Shown: positions 1 to 8,514, counted from the first letter of the stretch. The stretch: DNA of 64,000 nt from Tsukamurella conjunctivitidis (GCF_007858475.1 NZ_VIGX01000001.1:372001-436000); one strand, 5' to 3'. The notes: generated by a model from the letters alone, not told the origin. Translations and numbers: made by a program.

Positions 1-78
1 GCTCGCGGCATTGCGTTCCCGCGCCCAATCGAGCGCAGTGGCGGATTCCACTTCTTCGAGCCATGCGTACTGGTCCAT
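1..78 (-). CDS. S9 prolyl oligopeptidase family peptidase, N-terminal fragment
   Basis: Only the first 26 codons lie in the window; the gene runs off the left edge. The translation begins [18 protein letters not shown], which matches the start of S9 prolyl-oligopeptidase proteins (a Y-x-W-L-E-E-x-E-S motif followed by A-L-x-W). In M. tuberculosis a peptidase of this family (Rv0457c) lies near lpdC, so the context fits. The ATG is supported by a TAGTGT -10 hexamer on the minus strand at 86-91, ending 7 nt upstream, which predicts a leaderless mRNA. The gene is divergent from lpd, with only 30 nt between the starts. Catalytic residues are outside the window, so activity cannot be judged. Confidence 0.75.
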   Translation of the reverse strand, partial: MDQYAWLEEVESATALDWARERNAAS

Positions 79-85
79 GGACTCC

Positions 86-101
86 ACACTAGGGCTAGGC
101 T
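86..101. promoter_or_regulatory. Divergent leaderless promoters, S9 peptidase / lpd
   Basis: TAGGCT at 96-101 (plus) ends 7 nt before the lpd GTG. TAGTGT on the minus strand (86-91) ends 7 nt before the peptidase ATG. Both match the TANNNT -10 consensus of mycobacterial sigma-A promoters and predict transcription starting at the first base of each start codon. Confidence 0.65.
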
Positions 102-108
102 GAAAGCC

Positions 109-1491
109 GTGGCTGATCACTTTGACACTGTTGTACTCGGCGCCGGCCCAGGAGGCTACGTCGCCGCTATTCGCGCCGCCCAACTCGGGCAGAAGGTCGC
201 GGTCATCGAGGAGAAGTACTGGGGCGGTGTGTGCCTGAACGTGGGCTGCATCCCGTCGAAGGCGCTCCTGAAGAACGCCGAGCTGGCGCACACCTTCACG
301 CACAAGGCCCAGCTGTTCGGCATCTCCGGCGACGTCTCGTTCGACTTCGGCGCCGCCTTCGACCGCAGCCGCAAGGTGTCGGAGGGGATCGTCAAGGGCG
401 TTCACTTCCTGATGAAGAAGAACAAGATCACCGAGATCAACGGCTACGGCACCTTCGTCGACGCCCACACCATCCAGGTGGGCGATCAGACGGTGACGGG
501 CGACAACATCATCATCGACACGGGTTCGACGGTGCGCCTGCTCCCGGGCGTCACGCTGTCCGACAACGTGGTCACCTACGAGGAGCAGATCCTCACCCGC
601 GACCTCCCCGAGTCGATCGCCATCGTCGGCGCCGGCGCGATCGGCATGGAGTTCGCCTACGTCCTGAAGAACTACGGCGTGGACGTCACCATCATCGAGT
701 TCCTCGACCGCGCGCTGCCCAATGAGGACGCCGACGTCTCCAAGGAGATCGCCAAGCAGTACAAGAAGCTGGGCGTGAACATCCTGACCTCCACCAAGGT
801 CGAGTCGGTCGACGATCAGGGCTCGCAGGTCGTCGTGAAGTACACCGGCCCCAAGGGGCCGGGCGAGATCACCGTCTCCAAGGTGCTCATGAGCATCGGC
901 TTCGCGCCCCGCGTCGAGGGCTTCGGCCTCGAGAAGACCGGTGTCGCCCTCACCGAGCGCGGCGCCATCGCCATCGACGACTACATGCGCACCAACGTCC
1001 CGGGCGTCTACGCCATCGGCGATGTCACCGCGAAGCTGCAGTTGGCGCACGTCGCCGAGGCGCAGGGCGTCGTCGCCGCCGAGACCATCGCCGGCGCGGA
1101 GACCCAGGCACTGGGCGACTACCGCATGATGCCGCGCGCCACCTTCTGCCAGCCGCAGGTCGCCTCGTTCGGCCTCACCGAACAGCAGGCGAAGGACGAG
1201 GGCTACGACGTCAAGACCGCGACCTTCCCGTACACGGCGAACGGCAAGGCTCAGGGCCTCGGCGACGCCGTCGGCTTCGTCAAGCTGGTCTCCGACGCCA
1301 AGTACGGCGAGCTGCTCGGCGGTCACCTCATCGGCCCCGACGTCTCCGAGCTGCTGCCCGAGCTGACCCTCGCTCAGAAGTGGGACCTCACCGTCAACGA
1401 GCTCGCGCGCAACGTGCACACGCACCCGACTCTGTCCGAGGCGCTGCAGGAGTCGATCCACGGCCTCGCCGGCCACATGATCAACCTGTAG
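109..1491 (+). CDS. lpd: Dihydrolipoyl dehydrogenase
   Basis: FAD-dependent E3 component that reoxidises dihydrolipoamide in pyruvate and other 2-oxoacid dehydrogenase complexes. In mycobacteria it also serves peroxynitrite reductase/peroxidase chemistry. The 460-residue protein has the usual length. It shows the FAD-binding motif GAGPGGY near residue 11, the redox disulfide in [13 protein letters not shown] (Cys42/Cys47), the NAD-binding GAGAIGMEF segment near 175, and the C-terminal His-Glu dyad region [10 protein letters not shown] near 440. The start is GTG, chosen because the protein begins right before the Rossmann fold and a TAGGCT -10 lies 7 nt upstream. No Shine-Dalgarno is evident, so the mRNA is probably leaderless. 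A strong hairpin follows the gene. Confidence 0.95.
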   Translation: MADHFDTVVLGAGPGGYVAAIRAAQLGQKVAVIEEKYWGGVCLNVGCIPSKALLKNAELAHTFTHKAQLFGISGDVSFDFGAAFDRSRKVSEGIVKGVHFLMKKNKITEINGYGTFVDAHTIQVGDQTVTGDNIIIDTGSTVRLLPGVTLSDNVVTYEEQILTRDLPESIAIVGAGAIGMEFAYVLKNYGVDVTIIEFLDRALPNEDADVSKEIAKQYKKLGVNILTSTKVESVDDQGSQVVVKYTGPKGPGEITVSKVLMSIGFAPRVEGFGLEKTGVALTERGAIAIDDYMRTNVPGVYAIGDVTAKLQLAHVAEAQGVVAAETIAGAETQALGDYRMMPRATFCQPQVASFGLTEQQAKDEGYDVKTATFPYTANGKAQGLGDAVGFVKLVSDAKYGELLGGHLIGPDVSELLPELTLAQKWDLTVNELARNVHTHPTLSEALQESIHGLAGHMINL

Positions 1492-1505
1492 GAATCGTTC
1501 GCCCC

Positions 1506-1541
1506 GCGGCCCGGCATCGTCCTGCGACGGTGCCGGGCCGC
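1506..1541 (+). terminator. Strong hairpin terminator after lpd
   Basis: Perfect 11-bp arms (GCGGCCCGGCA / TGCCGGGCCGC) enclose a loop and are followed by GTCGTTTCCC. The right arm contains one copy of the over-represented 9-mer CGACGGTGC. It separates lpd from the following gene. Confidence 0.75.
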
Positions 1542-1567
1542 GTCGTTTCCCCCGAAGGAGACCGACC

Positions 1568-2332
1568 ATGTTCCGTGCCACCCCCGGCCCGCTGCCCGAG
1601 GCCGACGAGATCGCCGGCGTGGCGCTTCCGCCCGGGCGCATCGCGCTGGACGATCACGCGGTCGCGCGCGCCTGGGTCAGCACCGAGATTCTCCCCGCGG
1701 ACCGGCTCGGGGAACTGGTCCGTGCCCTCGCCGCGGCCTTCCCGCAGACCGGGCTGTGGCCGGTCCGGGTCCCGAAGCAGTACATGGGATCCGACCCCGA
1801 CGTTCCGTGGCGCTCGGGTCGCATCGAGCCGCCGGTCACCGCGATCCCCGACGCGCTCGGCATCGTGCTCCGCAACGCGGCTGAGGACGCGGCGGAGTTC
1901 GACGAGGACGATGACGACCCCAGCTTCCCGCCGCCGGTGGAGGACCTCGCGCCCGCGCAACCCGGGCCGGACCCGCAGCCCGGCGAGCTCGACGCCCCCG
2001 AGGAAGGAGCGCTGCTCCTGGTCCCCGTGGCCCGTCCGGCAGACGTTCCCGCCGCGCTCGGATGGGACGGCGCCGTCAACGCCGATCTCGACGCGGGCGA
2101 CGTGACCGCCCTCGTCCGTTCCTGGGAGGACAGGTTCGGGGCAGTCCTCGTGAGCCTCGGTCTCGACACGATGACGCTGCAGGTGACCCGTCGCCCGGAG
2201 AGCGGCGCCCAGCTGGACGCGCTGGCGTACGAGCACTACGCCTTCTGCTCGGACAACTACAGTCACGAGGTCTTCGACAGCTATCGCACCGGGCTGAGCG
2301 AGTGGAGGCACTGGAACTTCTGGTGGGACTGA
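1568..2332 (+). CDS. DUF4253 domain protein
   Basis: A 254-residue soluble protein of unknown function. The C-terminal half has the DUF4253 signature: a hydrophobic strand region (LLLVPVARPADV), then LAYEHYAFCSDN and the terminal W-R-H-W-N-F-W-W-D. The N-terminal third and an acidic, proline-rich linker (EFDEDDDDPSFPPP, near residue 115) are less conserved. A GAAGGAG ribosome-binding site sits 8 nt before the ATG, unlike its leaderless neighbour. It is bounded by the lpd terminator upstream and ectD downstream, so it is probably monocistronic. Family assignment is fairly sure; biological role is not known. Confidence 0.75.
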   Translation: MFRATPGPLPEADEIAGVALPPGRIALDDHAVARAWVSTEILPADRLGELVRALAAAFPQTGLWPVRVPKQYMGSDPDVPWRSGRIEPPVTAIPDALGIVLRNAAEDAAEFDEDDDDPSFPPPVEDLAPAQPGPDPQPGELDAPEEGALLLVPVARPADVPAALGWDGAVNADLDAGDVTALVRSWEDRFGAVLVSLGLDTMTLQVTRRPESGAQLDALAYEHYAFCSDNYSHEVFDSYRTGLSEWRHWNFWWD

Positions 2333-2492
2333 TCGGCGGAGTTGGACACTCGTCGCGGACCCTGGCATGGTCGGGTACGCGGCGTGGAGCCCCCACGGCG
2401 CCGGGTCGAGACGAGGCATCGGTGAAGTAGGAACATCCACGCCGTCAGGTGTGCAGTGCGCAACAGAGGCACTGCCCGGACGGAGGGTATCG

Positions 2493-3365
2493 ATGAATCA
2501 TTCTGCGACGCTTACCGACCCCTACCCCACGCGCGTCGACTCCAGCACCGTCACCGACCGGCCCGACCCCGTCGTCTGGCCCGGTCGCTCCGGTCCGTGG
2601 TCGGACGCCGCCGTGGATCACTTCGCGACGAACGGATTCCGCAGCGTGGAGGGCGTGCTCGACAAGGGGGACGTCACCGGGATCCGCTCCGAGATCGACC
2701 GGCTCGCCGAGCTGCTCGGGGAGGACGAGCGGCTGATCCGTGAGACCTCGGACGGCAGCGTGCGATCGCTGTTCGCGGTGCACGAGCTCAGCGACCGCAT
2801 CGCGTCGATCATCGCGCGTGACGAGATCGCCGGTGTCGCCCGGCAGCTGCTCGGCGACGACGTCTACGTGCATCAGAGCCGGGTCAATCTCAAGCCCGGC
2901 TTCGCCGGCGGACCCTTCTACTGGCACAGCGACTTCGAGACCTGGCACGCCGAGGACGGCATGCCCACGCCGCGCGCGGTGAGCGTCTCGCTGGCGCTCA
3001 CGCCGAACACGCCGTTCAACGGCTCACTGATGATCATGCCGGGCTCGCACCGCAAGTTCGTCTCCTGCGTGGGCCGCACACCCGGCGAGTACCACCGGGA
3101 GTCGCTGAAGTCCTACCGGCCGCCCTTCGGCACGCCGGAGGAGAGCGACATCGCGTCGATGGCCGACGAGTACGGCATCGAGCAGGTCACCGGTGGTGCG
3201 GGCAGCGCGCTGTACTTCGACTGCAACTGCCTGCACGCCTCGGCGGGGAACATCTCGCCGTACCCGCGGTCGAACCTGTTCGTGGTGTTCAACGCCGTCT
3301 CCAACGCGCTGCAGGAGCCCTTCGCCGCCGACGCCCGTCGCCCGGAGTACCTGGCGACCCGCTGA
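2493..3365 (+). CDS. ectD: Ectoine hydroxylase (Fe(II)/2-oxoglutarate dioxygenase)
   Basis: Converts the compatible solute ectoine to 5-hydroxyectoine using Fe(II), 2-oxoglutarate and O2. At 290 residues it has the length of EctD. It carries the family signature FYWHSDFETWHAEDGMPTPR (iron-binding His and Asp, with the ectoine-binding segment), then SVSLALTPNTPFNGSLM and LHASAGNISPYPRSN with the second iron His. The start is the ATG with GGAGGG 5 nt upstream; a longer in-frame extension to 2367 lacks support. No ectA, ectB or ectC lies nearby, so the substrate would have to be made elsewhere in the genome or imported. The related PhyH family is an alternative, but the signature favours EctD. 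Confidence 0.85.
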   Translation: MNHSATLTDPYPTRVDSSTVTDRPDPVVWPGRSGPWSDAAVDHFATNGFRSVEGVLDKGDVTGIRSEIDRLAELLGEDERLIRETSDGSVRSLFAVHELSDRIASIIARDEIAGVARQLLGDDVYVHQSRVNLKPGFAGGPFYWHSDFETWHAEDGMPTPRAVSVSLALTPNTPFNGSLMIMPGSHRKFVSCVGRTPGEYHRESLKSYRPPFGTPEESDIASMADEYGIEQVTGGAGSALYFDCNCLHASAGNISPYPRSNLFVVFNAVSNALQEPFAADARRPEYLATR

Positions 3366-3373
3366 CGCGTTCC

Positions 3374-3439
3374 GAACGTCGGGTTCTGCGGACGGGCGAG
3401 GCCGAATCCTGCCTCGCACCGCCGCAGAACCTGACGTTC
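3374..3439. terminator. Long bidirectional palindrome between ectD and VOC gene
   Basis: Near-perfect 18-bp arms (left GAACGTCGGGTTCTGCGG at 3374-3391, right 3422-3439) enclose a nested 7-bp stem, GCGAGGC / GCCTCGC. The genes on either side converge here, so it probably terminates both. Its build (arms near 20 bp with a nested or structured loop) resembles the palindromes at 23065-23142 and 47203-48285. Confidence 0.65.
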
Positions 3440-3459
3440 GAGACGGTCGGTGGTGGAGG

Positions 3460-3810
3460 TCAGTGGTGGCCGACCACGTTGACGACCGTGCCGTCCGGAG
3501 CGCGGACGAAGAATCGGCGCGGGCCCCACTCCTCGCTGGTGAGCGGGTGCACGATCTCGTAGCCGGACCGCTGCGCCTCGGCGTACGCGGCGTCGACGTC
3601 CTCGGTCATGACGGAGATGTCGGAGTCGATCTCCGCGGTCCGGTCACCGGTGACGAGCTGCACGCTGGCGCCGTGGTCGGGGGAGGAGAATCGGGCCACC
3701 CAGCCGAGGTTGAACTCCTCATCGGACAGGCCCAGGAAGTCGGCGTAGAAGCCGCGGGCCGAGTCGATGTCGTCGACCGCGATGTTGGTGATCACCTTGT
3801 GCACCTTCAT
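3460..3810 (-). CDS. VOC/glyoxalase-fold protein
   Basis: A 116-residue single-module vicinal-oxygen-chelate protein. It shows the N-terminal ITNIAVDDIDSARGFYADFLGL strand-helix unit, the mid-protein VQLVTGD, and the C-terminal PRRFFVRAPDGTVVNVVGHH. Such proteins include glyoxalase-, dioxygenase- and bleomycin-resistance-type members; the substrate cannot be inferred. The start is the ATG at the beginning of the domain; the same frame stays open further upstream, but that is a shadow of the neighbouring gene. It lies 2 nt after the stop of the carboxymuconolactone-decarboxylase-like gene and is probably its operon partner. Confidence 0.8.
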   Translation of the reverse strand: MKVHKVITNIAVDDIDSARGFYADFLGLSDEEFNLGWVARFSSPDHGASVQLVTGDRTAEIDSDISVMTEDVDAAYAEAQRSGYEIVHPLTSEEWGPRRFFVRAPDGTVVNVVGHH

Positions 3811-3812
3811 GG

Positions 3813-4337
3813 TCACGGCCGTTCCGGCTGGATGCCGAGGACGTCGATCGCGGTGGCGAGGCCGTCGTAGTTGGTCGCCAGCATGACGATCTCCACCAGC
3901 TTGCGGTCGTCGTAGAACTCGGAGAGGCGGGCCCAGGCGTCGTCGGTGACCGCCTTGTCCTCGACGAGCTCGGTGACGACGTCGAGCAGCGCGGCGCTGC
4001 GCTCGTCCCAGCCGGAGCCGTCGAAGATGCGCTCGAACTGCGTCTCCGTCAGGCCGGCCCGCGCGCCGATCCGCCGGTGGTGGCCCAGCTCGTAATCGCT
4101 TCCCCGCAGGTACGCCACGCGTACGATCACCGTCTCCGACTCCGACCGCTTGAGCGCACCGAAGGGCATGAGCATTCCCGAGTAGCCGAGCCACCCGACG
4201 AAGAGCCGCTTGGTGCGGCCGAGCGTGGAGAACAGATGCATGTCGTCGGCGCGGATGGCCTTCGCACCGATCCGGGCGATGGCGTAGTTGATCGGTCCGA
4301 GCTGGCGGAGTCCGCCGGGCGTCACGCGCGGTGTCAT
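3813..4337 (-). CDS. Carboxymuconolactone decarboxylase / AhpD-like protein
   Basis: A 174-residue alpha-helical protein. The core Y-E-L-G-H-H-R-R-I-G-A-R-A-G-L segment (near residue 85) gives the E-x-x-x-H-x pattern of CMD/AhpD-like folds, but the CxxC of true AhpD is absent. A peroxidase role is therefore unlikely by the standard thiol mechanism. The upstream residues (GALKRSESETVIVRVAYLRGSDYE) match the helix preceding the active site. It is first gene of a two-gene unit with the VOC protein and is transcribed away from ramB's terminus. Confidence 0.75.
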   Translation of the reverse strand: MTPRVTPGGLRQLGPINYAIARIGAKAIRADDMHLFSTLGRTKRLFVGWLGYSGMLMPFGALKRSESETVIVRVAYLRGSDYELGHHRRIGARAGLTETQFERIFDGSGWDERSAALLDVVTELVEDKAVTDDAWARLSEFYDDRKLVEIVMLATNYDGLATAIDVLGIQPERP

Positions 4338-4389
4338 GCCCCGACGCTACCGCCTGGCGGGTGCGGCGGAGCGGCACCGCCGGGCCCGG

Positions 4390-5790
4390 CTACCGGACGA
4401 GGTAGGGGGAGATGGTGGAGCGGTGTTCGTCGATGTCGAGTGCCTTGCCGATGGCGGGGAAGGCGCGCTGCGGGCAGCCGGCGCGCTCGCAGACGCGGCA
4501 GCCGGCGCCGATGGGGGTGGCGGTGACGTCGTGGAGATCCATGCCGCGGGCGTAGACCAGGCGGTGCGCGTGCCGCAGCTCGCAGCCGATGCCGATGGCG
4601 AAGGTCTTGCCGGGCTGCCCGTACCGTGCCGCACGTCGCTCGACGGTGCGCGCGACCCACAGGTAGTTGCGGCCGTCGGGCATCTCGACGATCTGCGTGA
4701 TGATCTTGCCCGGCCAGGCGAAGGTCTCGTAGACGTTCCACAGCGGACAGGTGCCGCCGGACGCGGAGAAGTGGAAGCCGGTGGAGCTCTGCCGCTTGCT
4801 CATGTTGCCCGCGCGGTCCACGCGCACGAAGGACAGCGGCACGCCGCGCAGGTTGGGACGCTGCAGCGTGGACAGCCGGTGCGCGATGGTCTCGTAACTC
4901 ACCGAGAAGAACGCGGACAGCCGCTCGATGTCGTACTCGAACTCCTCCGCGGCGCCGTGGAACTGCGTGTACGGCAGCACGACGGCGGCGGCGTAGTAGT
5001 TGGCCAGCCCCAGGCGGGCGAGCCGGCCGGCCTCCTCGGAGCCGAACCCGGCACCGTCGACCAGGGCGTCGATCTCCCGGCCGCATTCCAGGTAGGCGAG
5101 TTCGGCCGCCATCTTGAAGACCTGCTGCCCGCCGGAGAGGTGGCGGTTGATCTCGAGCACGCGGGTTCGCGGGTCGTAGCGATGCAGCACCGTCTCGCCG
5201 AGGTCGACGCGGCGGCGGATGGAGACGTTGTGCACGGCCTCGAGCCGGGTGACGATCTCGGTGCGCACGTCGGCGTTGTGCATGCGCATCCGCGCGGTGA
5301 GCTCCTCGGCCGCGACGTCGAGCTCGTGGAAGTAGTTCTGCCGCTGGTAGAAGAAGTCCCGCACCTCCTCGTGCGGATTGGGGATGGCTCCGCGCGCCCC
5401 CGGATCGTTGCGGCCGTCGGTCACCTGGGCCAGCTGGTCCGCGGCGCCGAGGTAGCGGCGGTGCAGCGCGACCATCGCGCGGGCGAAGCCGGGGTGGTCG
5501 CGGGCGAGCTCGGACAGCTCGTCGGTGCTGGTGGGTGCGTCGACGTCCATCGTGACCTCGCGCAGCTCCGCGATGAGGCGCGTCTGGTCCTGGGAGTTGA
5601 AGAACGAGGTGTCGACGCCGAAGACGTCGGTGATCTTGAGCAGGACCGGCACGCTGAGCGGGCGGACGTCGTGCTCGATCTGGTTCAGGTACGACGGCGA
5701 GATCTCCAGCGCCTCCGCCAGGGACGCCTGCGACAGCCCGCGCTCTTTGCGCAGGCCGCGCAGTCGTGCCCCCACGAAGGTCTTGGACAT
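4390..5790 (-). CDS. ramB: RamB-type XRE regulator of acetate/glyoxylate metabolism
   Basis: 466-residue transcriptional regulator. An N-terminal XRE helix-turn-helix (residues about 8-62; LSQASLAEALEISPSYLNQIE) is followed by an ImmA/IrrE-like region and the C-terminal DUF2083 domain with a Cys cluster (CRVCERAGCPQRAFP). In Corynebacterium and M. tuberculosis RamB binds upstream of isocitrate lyase and of its own gene. Here it lies divergent from icl, across a 402-bp spacer. The ImmA/IrrE zinc motif is degenerate (MAAELAYLECGRE where HExxH would be), so peptidase activity is not expected. A minus-strand TAATAT ending 7 nt before the ATG predicts a leaderless mRNA. Confidence 0.85.
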   Translation of the reverse strand: MSKTFVGARLRGLRKERGLSQASLAEALEISPSYLNQIEHDVRPLSVPVLLKITDVFGVDTSFFNSQDQTRLIAELREVTMDVDAPTSTDELSELARDHPGFARAMVALHRRYLGAADQLAQVTDGRNDPGARGAIPNPHEEVRDFFYQRQNYFHELDVAAEELTARMRMHNADVRTEIVTRLEAVHNVSIRRRVDLGETVLHRYDPRTRVLEINRHLSGGQQVFKMAAELAYLECGREIDALVDGAGFGSEEAGRLARLGLANYYAAAVVLPYTQFHGAAEEFEYDIERLSAFFSVSYETIAHRLSTLQRPNLRGVPLSFVRVDRAGNMSKRQSSTGFHFSASGGTCPLWNVYETFAWPGKIITQIVEMPDGRNYLWVARTVERRAARYGQPGKTFAIGIGCELRHAHRLVYARGMDLHDVTATPIGAGCRVCERAGCPQRAFPAIGKALDIDEHRSTISPYLVR

Positions 5791-6192
5791 GCAGCGAATA
5801 TTAGCCGCGGAAGCCCAGCTACCGTCGGGTTCCGGGCGTTCACGGGCGCCTTAGCAGTGAGGTGTGTCACAGGAGTGCGGCGGCGACGCGCGGCGCGGCG
5901 GCGGCGGACCGTCGGAACCGGACGGAGGGGCCCGGCGGCCGGGCTCGGCAAACTCCCAGTACGGGCGTACTTTTTCCTGCGGACTTCGCCCTCGGTCTTC
6001 GCAGGATTAGCAACTTCAGGGTGATTTCATGGCTTGCTTTGGCATCATCGACCGCCTTGGCCTGCAGCTTTAGGTGTGGCACAGTAGGTGAAGGCGCAAC
6101 GCCGGGACTGCGAATCGGGTTAGCGATAACCCTCGCTCAGCCGCCCGGCAGCCGATCAGATCCACATCGACGCAGAGAAGAACGGGGAGCCA
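5791..6192. promoter_or_regulatory. ramB-icl divergent intergenic region
   Basis: 402 bp with no convincing gene. It contains the ramB -10 TAATAT (minus, 5798-5803), a GTAC-GGGC-GTAC inverted repeat at 5959-5970, a CCTGCG/CGCAGG inverted repeat (5976-5981 and 6000-6005), and a perfect 6-bp-arm palindrome GGGTTA-GCGA-TAACCC at 6117-6132. A GGGGAG ribosome-binding site precedes icl. I could not find an exact match to the published Corynebacterium RamB consensus. The 6117-6132 palindrome is the best operator candidate because it lies 60 bp before the icl start. Confidence 0.5.
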
Positions 6193-7485
6193 ATGAGCAC
6201 CGTCGGACAGCCGAGGACCGCCGCCGAGATCCAGCAGGATTGGGACACCAACCCGCGCTGGAAGGGCATCACGCGCGAGTACACCGCCGAGCAGGTCGCT
6301 GAGCTGCAGGGCAGCGTCGTCGAGGAGAACACCCTCGCTCGCCGTGGCGCGGAGATCCTGTGGGACGGCGTCACCAAGGGTGACGGCTCCTACATCAACG
6401 CCCTGGGTGCCCTCACCGGCAACATGGCCGTGCAGCAGGTGCGCGCCGGCCTCAAGGCGATCTACCTCTCCGGCTGGCAGGTCGCCGGTGACGCGAACCT
6501 CTCGGGCCACACCTACCCCGACCAGTCGCTGTACCCGGCCAACTCGGTGCCGTCGGTCGTGCGTCGCATCAACAACGCCATGCTCCGCGCCGACGAGATC
6601 GCCCGGGTCGAGGGTGACAAGTCCGTCGACAACTGGGTCGTGCCGATCGTGGCCGACGGCGAGGCCGGCTTCGGTGGCGCGCTGAACGTCTACGAGCTGC
6701 AGAAGGCCATGATCGCCGCGGGTGCCGCCGGTACCCACTGGGAGGATCAGCTCGCCTCGGAGAAGAAGTGCGGCCACCTCGGTGGCAAGGTGCTCATCCC
6801 CACCCAGCAGCACATCCGCACGCTGACCTCGGCCCGCCTGGCCGCCGACGTGGCGAACACGCCCACCGTCGTCATCGCGCGCACCGACGCCGAGGCCGCC
6901 ACCCTGATCACCTCGGACGTCGACGATCGCGACAAGCCGTTCGTGACCGGTGAGCGCACCGCCGAGGGCTTCTACAACATCAAGAACGGCATCGAGCCCT
7001 GCATCGCCCGCGCCAAGGCCTACGCGCCGTACGCGGACATGATCTGGATGGAGACCGGCGTTCCGGACCTCGAGGTCGCCAAGAAGTTCGCCGAGGGCGT
7101 CAAGGCCGAGTTCCCGGACCAGCTGCTCTCCTACAACTGCTCGCCGTCCTTCAACTGGAAGCAGGCGCTGGACGACGCGACCATCGCCAAGTTCCAGAAG
7201 GAGCTCGGCGCGATGGGCTTCACCTTCCAGTTCATCACGCTGGCCGGCTTCCACGCCCTCAACCACTCGATGTTCGACCTGGCCTACGGCTACGCCCGCG
7301 AGGGCATGACGGCCTACGTCGACCTGCAGGAGCGCGAGTTCGCGTCGGAGGCTCGTGGCTACACCGCCACCAAGCACCAGCGTGAGGTCGGCGCCGGCTA
7401 CTTCGACCGCATCGCCACCACCGTCGACCCCAACACCTCGACGGCCGCCCTGAAGGGCTCCACCGAGGAGGGCCAGTTCCACTAA
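6193..7485 (+). CDS. aceA: Isocitrate lyase
   Basis: Glyoxylate-shunt enzyme that splits isocitrate to succinate and glyoxylate, needed for growth on acetate and fatty acids. The 430-residue protein is the short prokaryotic type (Icl1-like). The catalytic loop [12 protein letters not shown] carries Cys193. Mg/substrate residues are seen in [10 protein letters not shown] (near 156) and YNCSPSFNW (near 316). The ATG follows a GGGGAG ribosome-binding site. Neighbours agree with function: the presumed regulator ramB upstream and the beta-oxidation gene fadB2 downstream. Carbon-source control through RamB is expected. Confidence 0.97.
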   Translation: MSTVGQPRTAAEIQQDWDTNPRWKGITREYTAEQVAELQGSVVEENTLARRGAEILWDGVTKGDGSYINALGALTGNMAVQQVRAGLKAIYLSGWQVAGDANLSGHTYPDQSLYPANSVPSVVRRINNAMLRADEIARVEGDKSVDNWVVPIVADGEAGFGGALNVYELQKAMIAAGAAGTHWEDQLASEKKCGHLGGKVLIPTQQHIRTLTSARLAADVANTPTVVIARTDAEAATLITSDVDDRDKPFVTGERTAEGFYNIKNGIEPCIARAKAYAPYADMIWMETGVPDLEVAKKFAEGVKAEFPDQLLSYNCSPSFNWKQALDDATIAKFQKELGAMGFTFQFITLAGFHALNHSMFDLAYGYAREGMTAYVDLQEREFASEARGYTATKHQREVGAGYFDRIATTVDPNTSTAALKGSTEEGQFH

Positions 7486-7508
7486 GCGTGGACTGGGTCT
7501 AGAACTCT

Positions 7509-7552
7509 CGGCAGGCGGCTCGCAACGATTCCTCGTTGCGGGCCGCCTGCCG
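7509..7552 (+). terminator. 20-bp stem hairpin between icl and fadB2
   Basis: Arms 7509-7528 and 7533-7552 pair over 20 bp with one G-U, closed by a TTCC tetraloop. It ends 19 nt before the fadB2 start, just ahead of its ribosome-binding site. It may terminate icl transcription partly, or protect the 3' end of a processed icl message. Confidence 0.7.
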
Positions 7553-7571
7553 CATATCGAAGGACAATGCT

Positions 7572-8441
7572 ATGACTGAAACCGTTTCGCGGGTCGGCGT
7601 CGTGGGCGCCGGTCAGATGGGCGGCGGCATCGCCGAGGTGTCGGCCCGCGCCGGCGCCGACGTGCTGGTCTGGGAGGCCACCGAGGAGCTCGCGGCCGGC
7701 GGTCGCGCGCGCATCCTCAAGTCGCTGGACCGTGCCGTGTCCAGCGGCAAGATCACCGAGCGTGAGCGCGATCAGGCCGCCGAGCGGCTGCGCTTCACCA
7801 CCGACCTCGCCGACTTCGCCGACCGTCAGCTGGTGGTCGAGGCGATCGTCGAGAACGAGGCCGTGAAGGCGGAGATCTTCGGCAAGCTCGACGAGGTCGT
7901 CACCGACCCCGAGGCCGTGCTCGCGTCCAACACCAGCTCGCTGCCGATCCAGCGCATCGCCACCGCCACGAAGAACCCGGGCCGCGTGCTGGGCCTGCAC
8001 TTCTTCAACCCGGTGCCCGTGCTGCCGCTGGTCGAGGTCATCAGCTCGCTGTCGACGTCCGAGGCGGCCGCCGCCCGGGCCGAGCAGTTCGCGTCCGAGG
8101 TGCTGGGCAAGCAGGTCGTGCGCGCGACGGACCGTTCCGGATTCATCGTCAACGCCCTCTTGGTGCCGTACCTGCTCTCGGCGATCCGCATGTACGAGTC
8201 GGGTTTCGCGACCGCCGAGGACATCGACAAGGGCATGATGCTGGGCTGCGCGCACCCGATGGGTCCGCTCAAGCTGGCCGACCTCGTGGGCCTCGACACG
8301 GTGAAGTTCATCGCCGATGCGATGTACGCCGAGTACAAGGAGCCCACCTACGCCGCGCCGCCGCTGCTGCTGCGCCTGGTGGAGGCCGGCTACGTCGGCA
8401 AGAAGTCGGGCCGCGGCATCTACGAGTACCCCGCGAAGTAG
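7572..8441 (+). CDS. fadB2: 3-hydroxybutyryl-CoA dehydrogenase
   Basis: 289-residue NAD(P)-dependent enzyme that interconverts 3-hydroxybutyryl-CoA and acetoacetyl-CoA. The N-terminal Rossmann motif is VGVVGAGQMGGGIAEV. The conserved NTSSLPIQRIA and GLHFFNPVPVLPLVEV segments hold the catalytic Ser/His region. A C-terminal helical domain with HPMGPLKLADLVGLD follows. The ATG is chosen by the GAAGGA ribosome-binding site 7 nt upstream, rather than an in-frame upstream ATG in the hairpin region. Position after icl mirrors icl1-fadB2 in M. tuberculosis. It probably serves fatty-acid or hydroxybutyrate turnover alongside the glyoxylate shunt. Confidence 0.93.
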   Translation: MTETVSRVGVVGAGQMGGGIAEVSARAGADVLVWEATEELAAGGRARILKSLDRAVSSGKITERERDQAAERLRFTTDLADFADRQLVVEAIVENEAVKAEIFGKLDEVVTDPEAVLASNTSSLPIQRIATATKNPGRVLGLHFFNPVPVLPLVEVISSLSTSEAAAARAEQFASEVLGKQVVRATDRSGFIVNALLVPYLLSAIRMYESGFATAEDIDKGMMLGCAHPMGPLKLADLVGLDTVKFIADAMYAEYKEPTYAAPPLLLRLVEAGYVGKKSGRGIYEYPAK

Positions 8442-8460
8442 CCTCCGCTCGCAACGTTTG

Positions 8461-8490
8461 CTGAACCGGCAAGGAAACTTGCCGGTTCAG
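8461..8490 (+). terminator. Perfect 13-bp hairpin with GAAA tetraloop
   Basis: CTGAACCGGCAAG pairs fully with CTTGCCGGTTCAG around a GAAA loop, 19 nt after the fadB2 stop. It is a convincing intrinsic terminator, with CCGTTTCTGG downstream. Confidence 0.8.
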
Positions 8491-8514
8491 CCGTTTCTGG
8501 AGCACGGTGGATCC

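Noticed and set aside
4288-6024. Long plus-strand open frame opposite ramB
   Set aside because: It is the antisense shadow of ramB: low-complexity, His/Arg/Gly-rich and without a domain or promoter.
5949-6070. Published RamB consensus in the ramB-icl spacer
   Set aside because: Segments such as CTTGCTTTGG and GCAACTTCAGG resemble it only in part; no convincing match.
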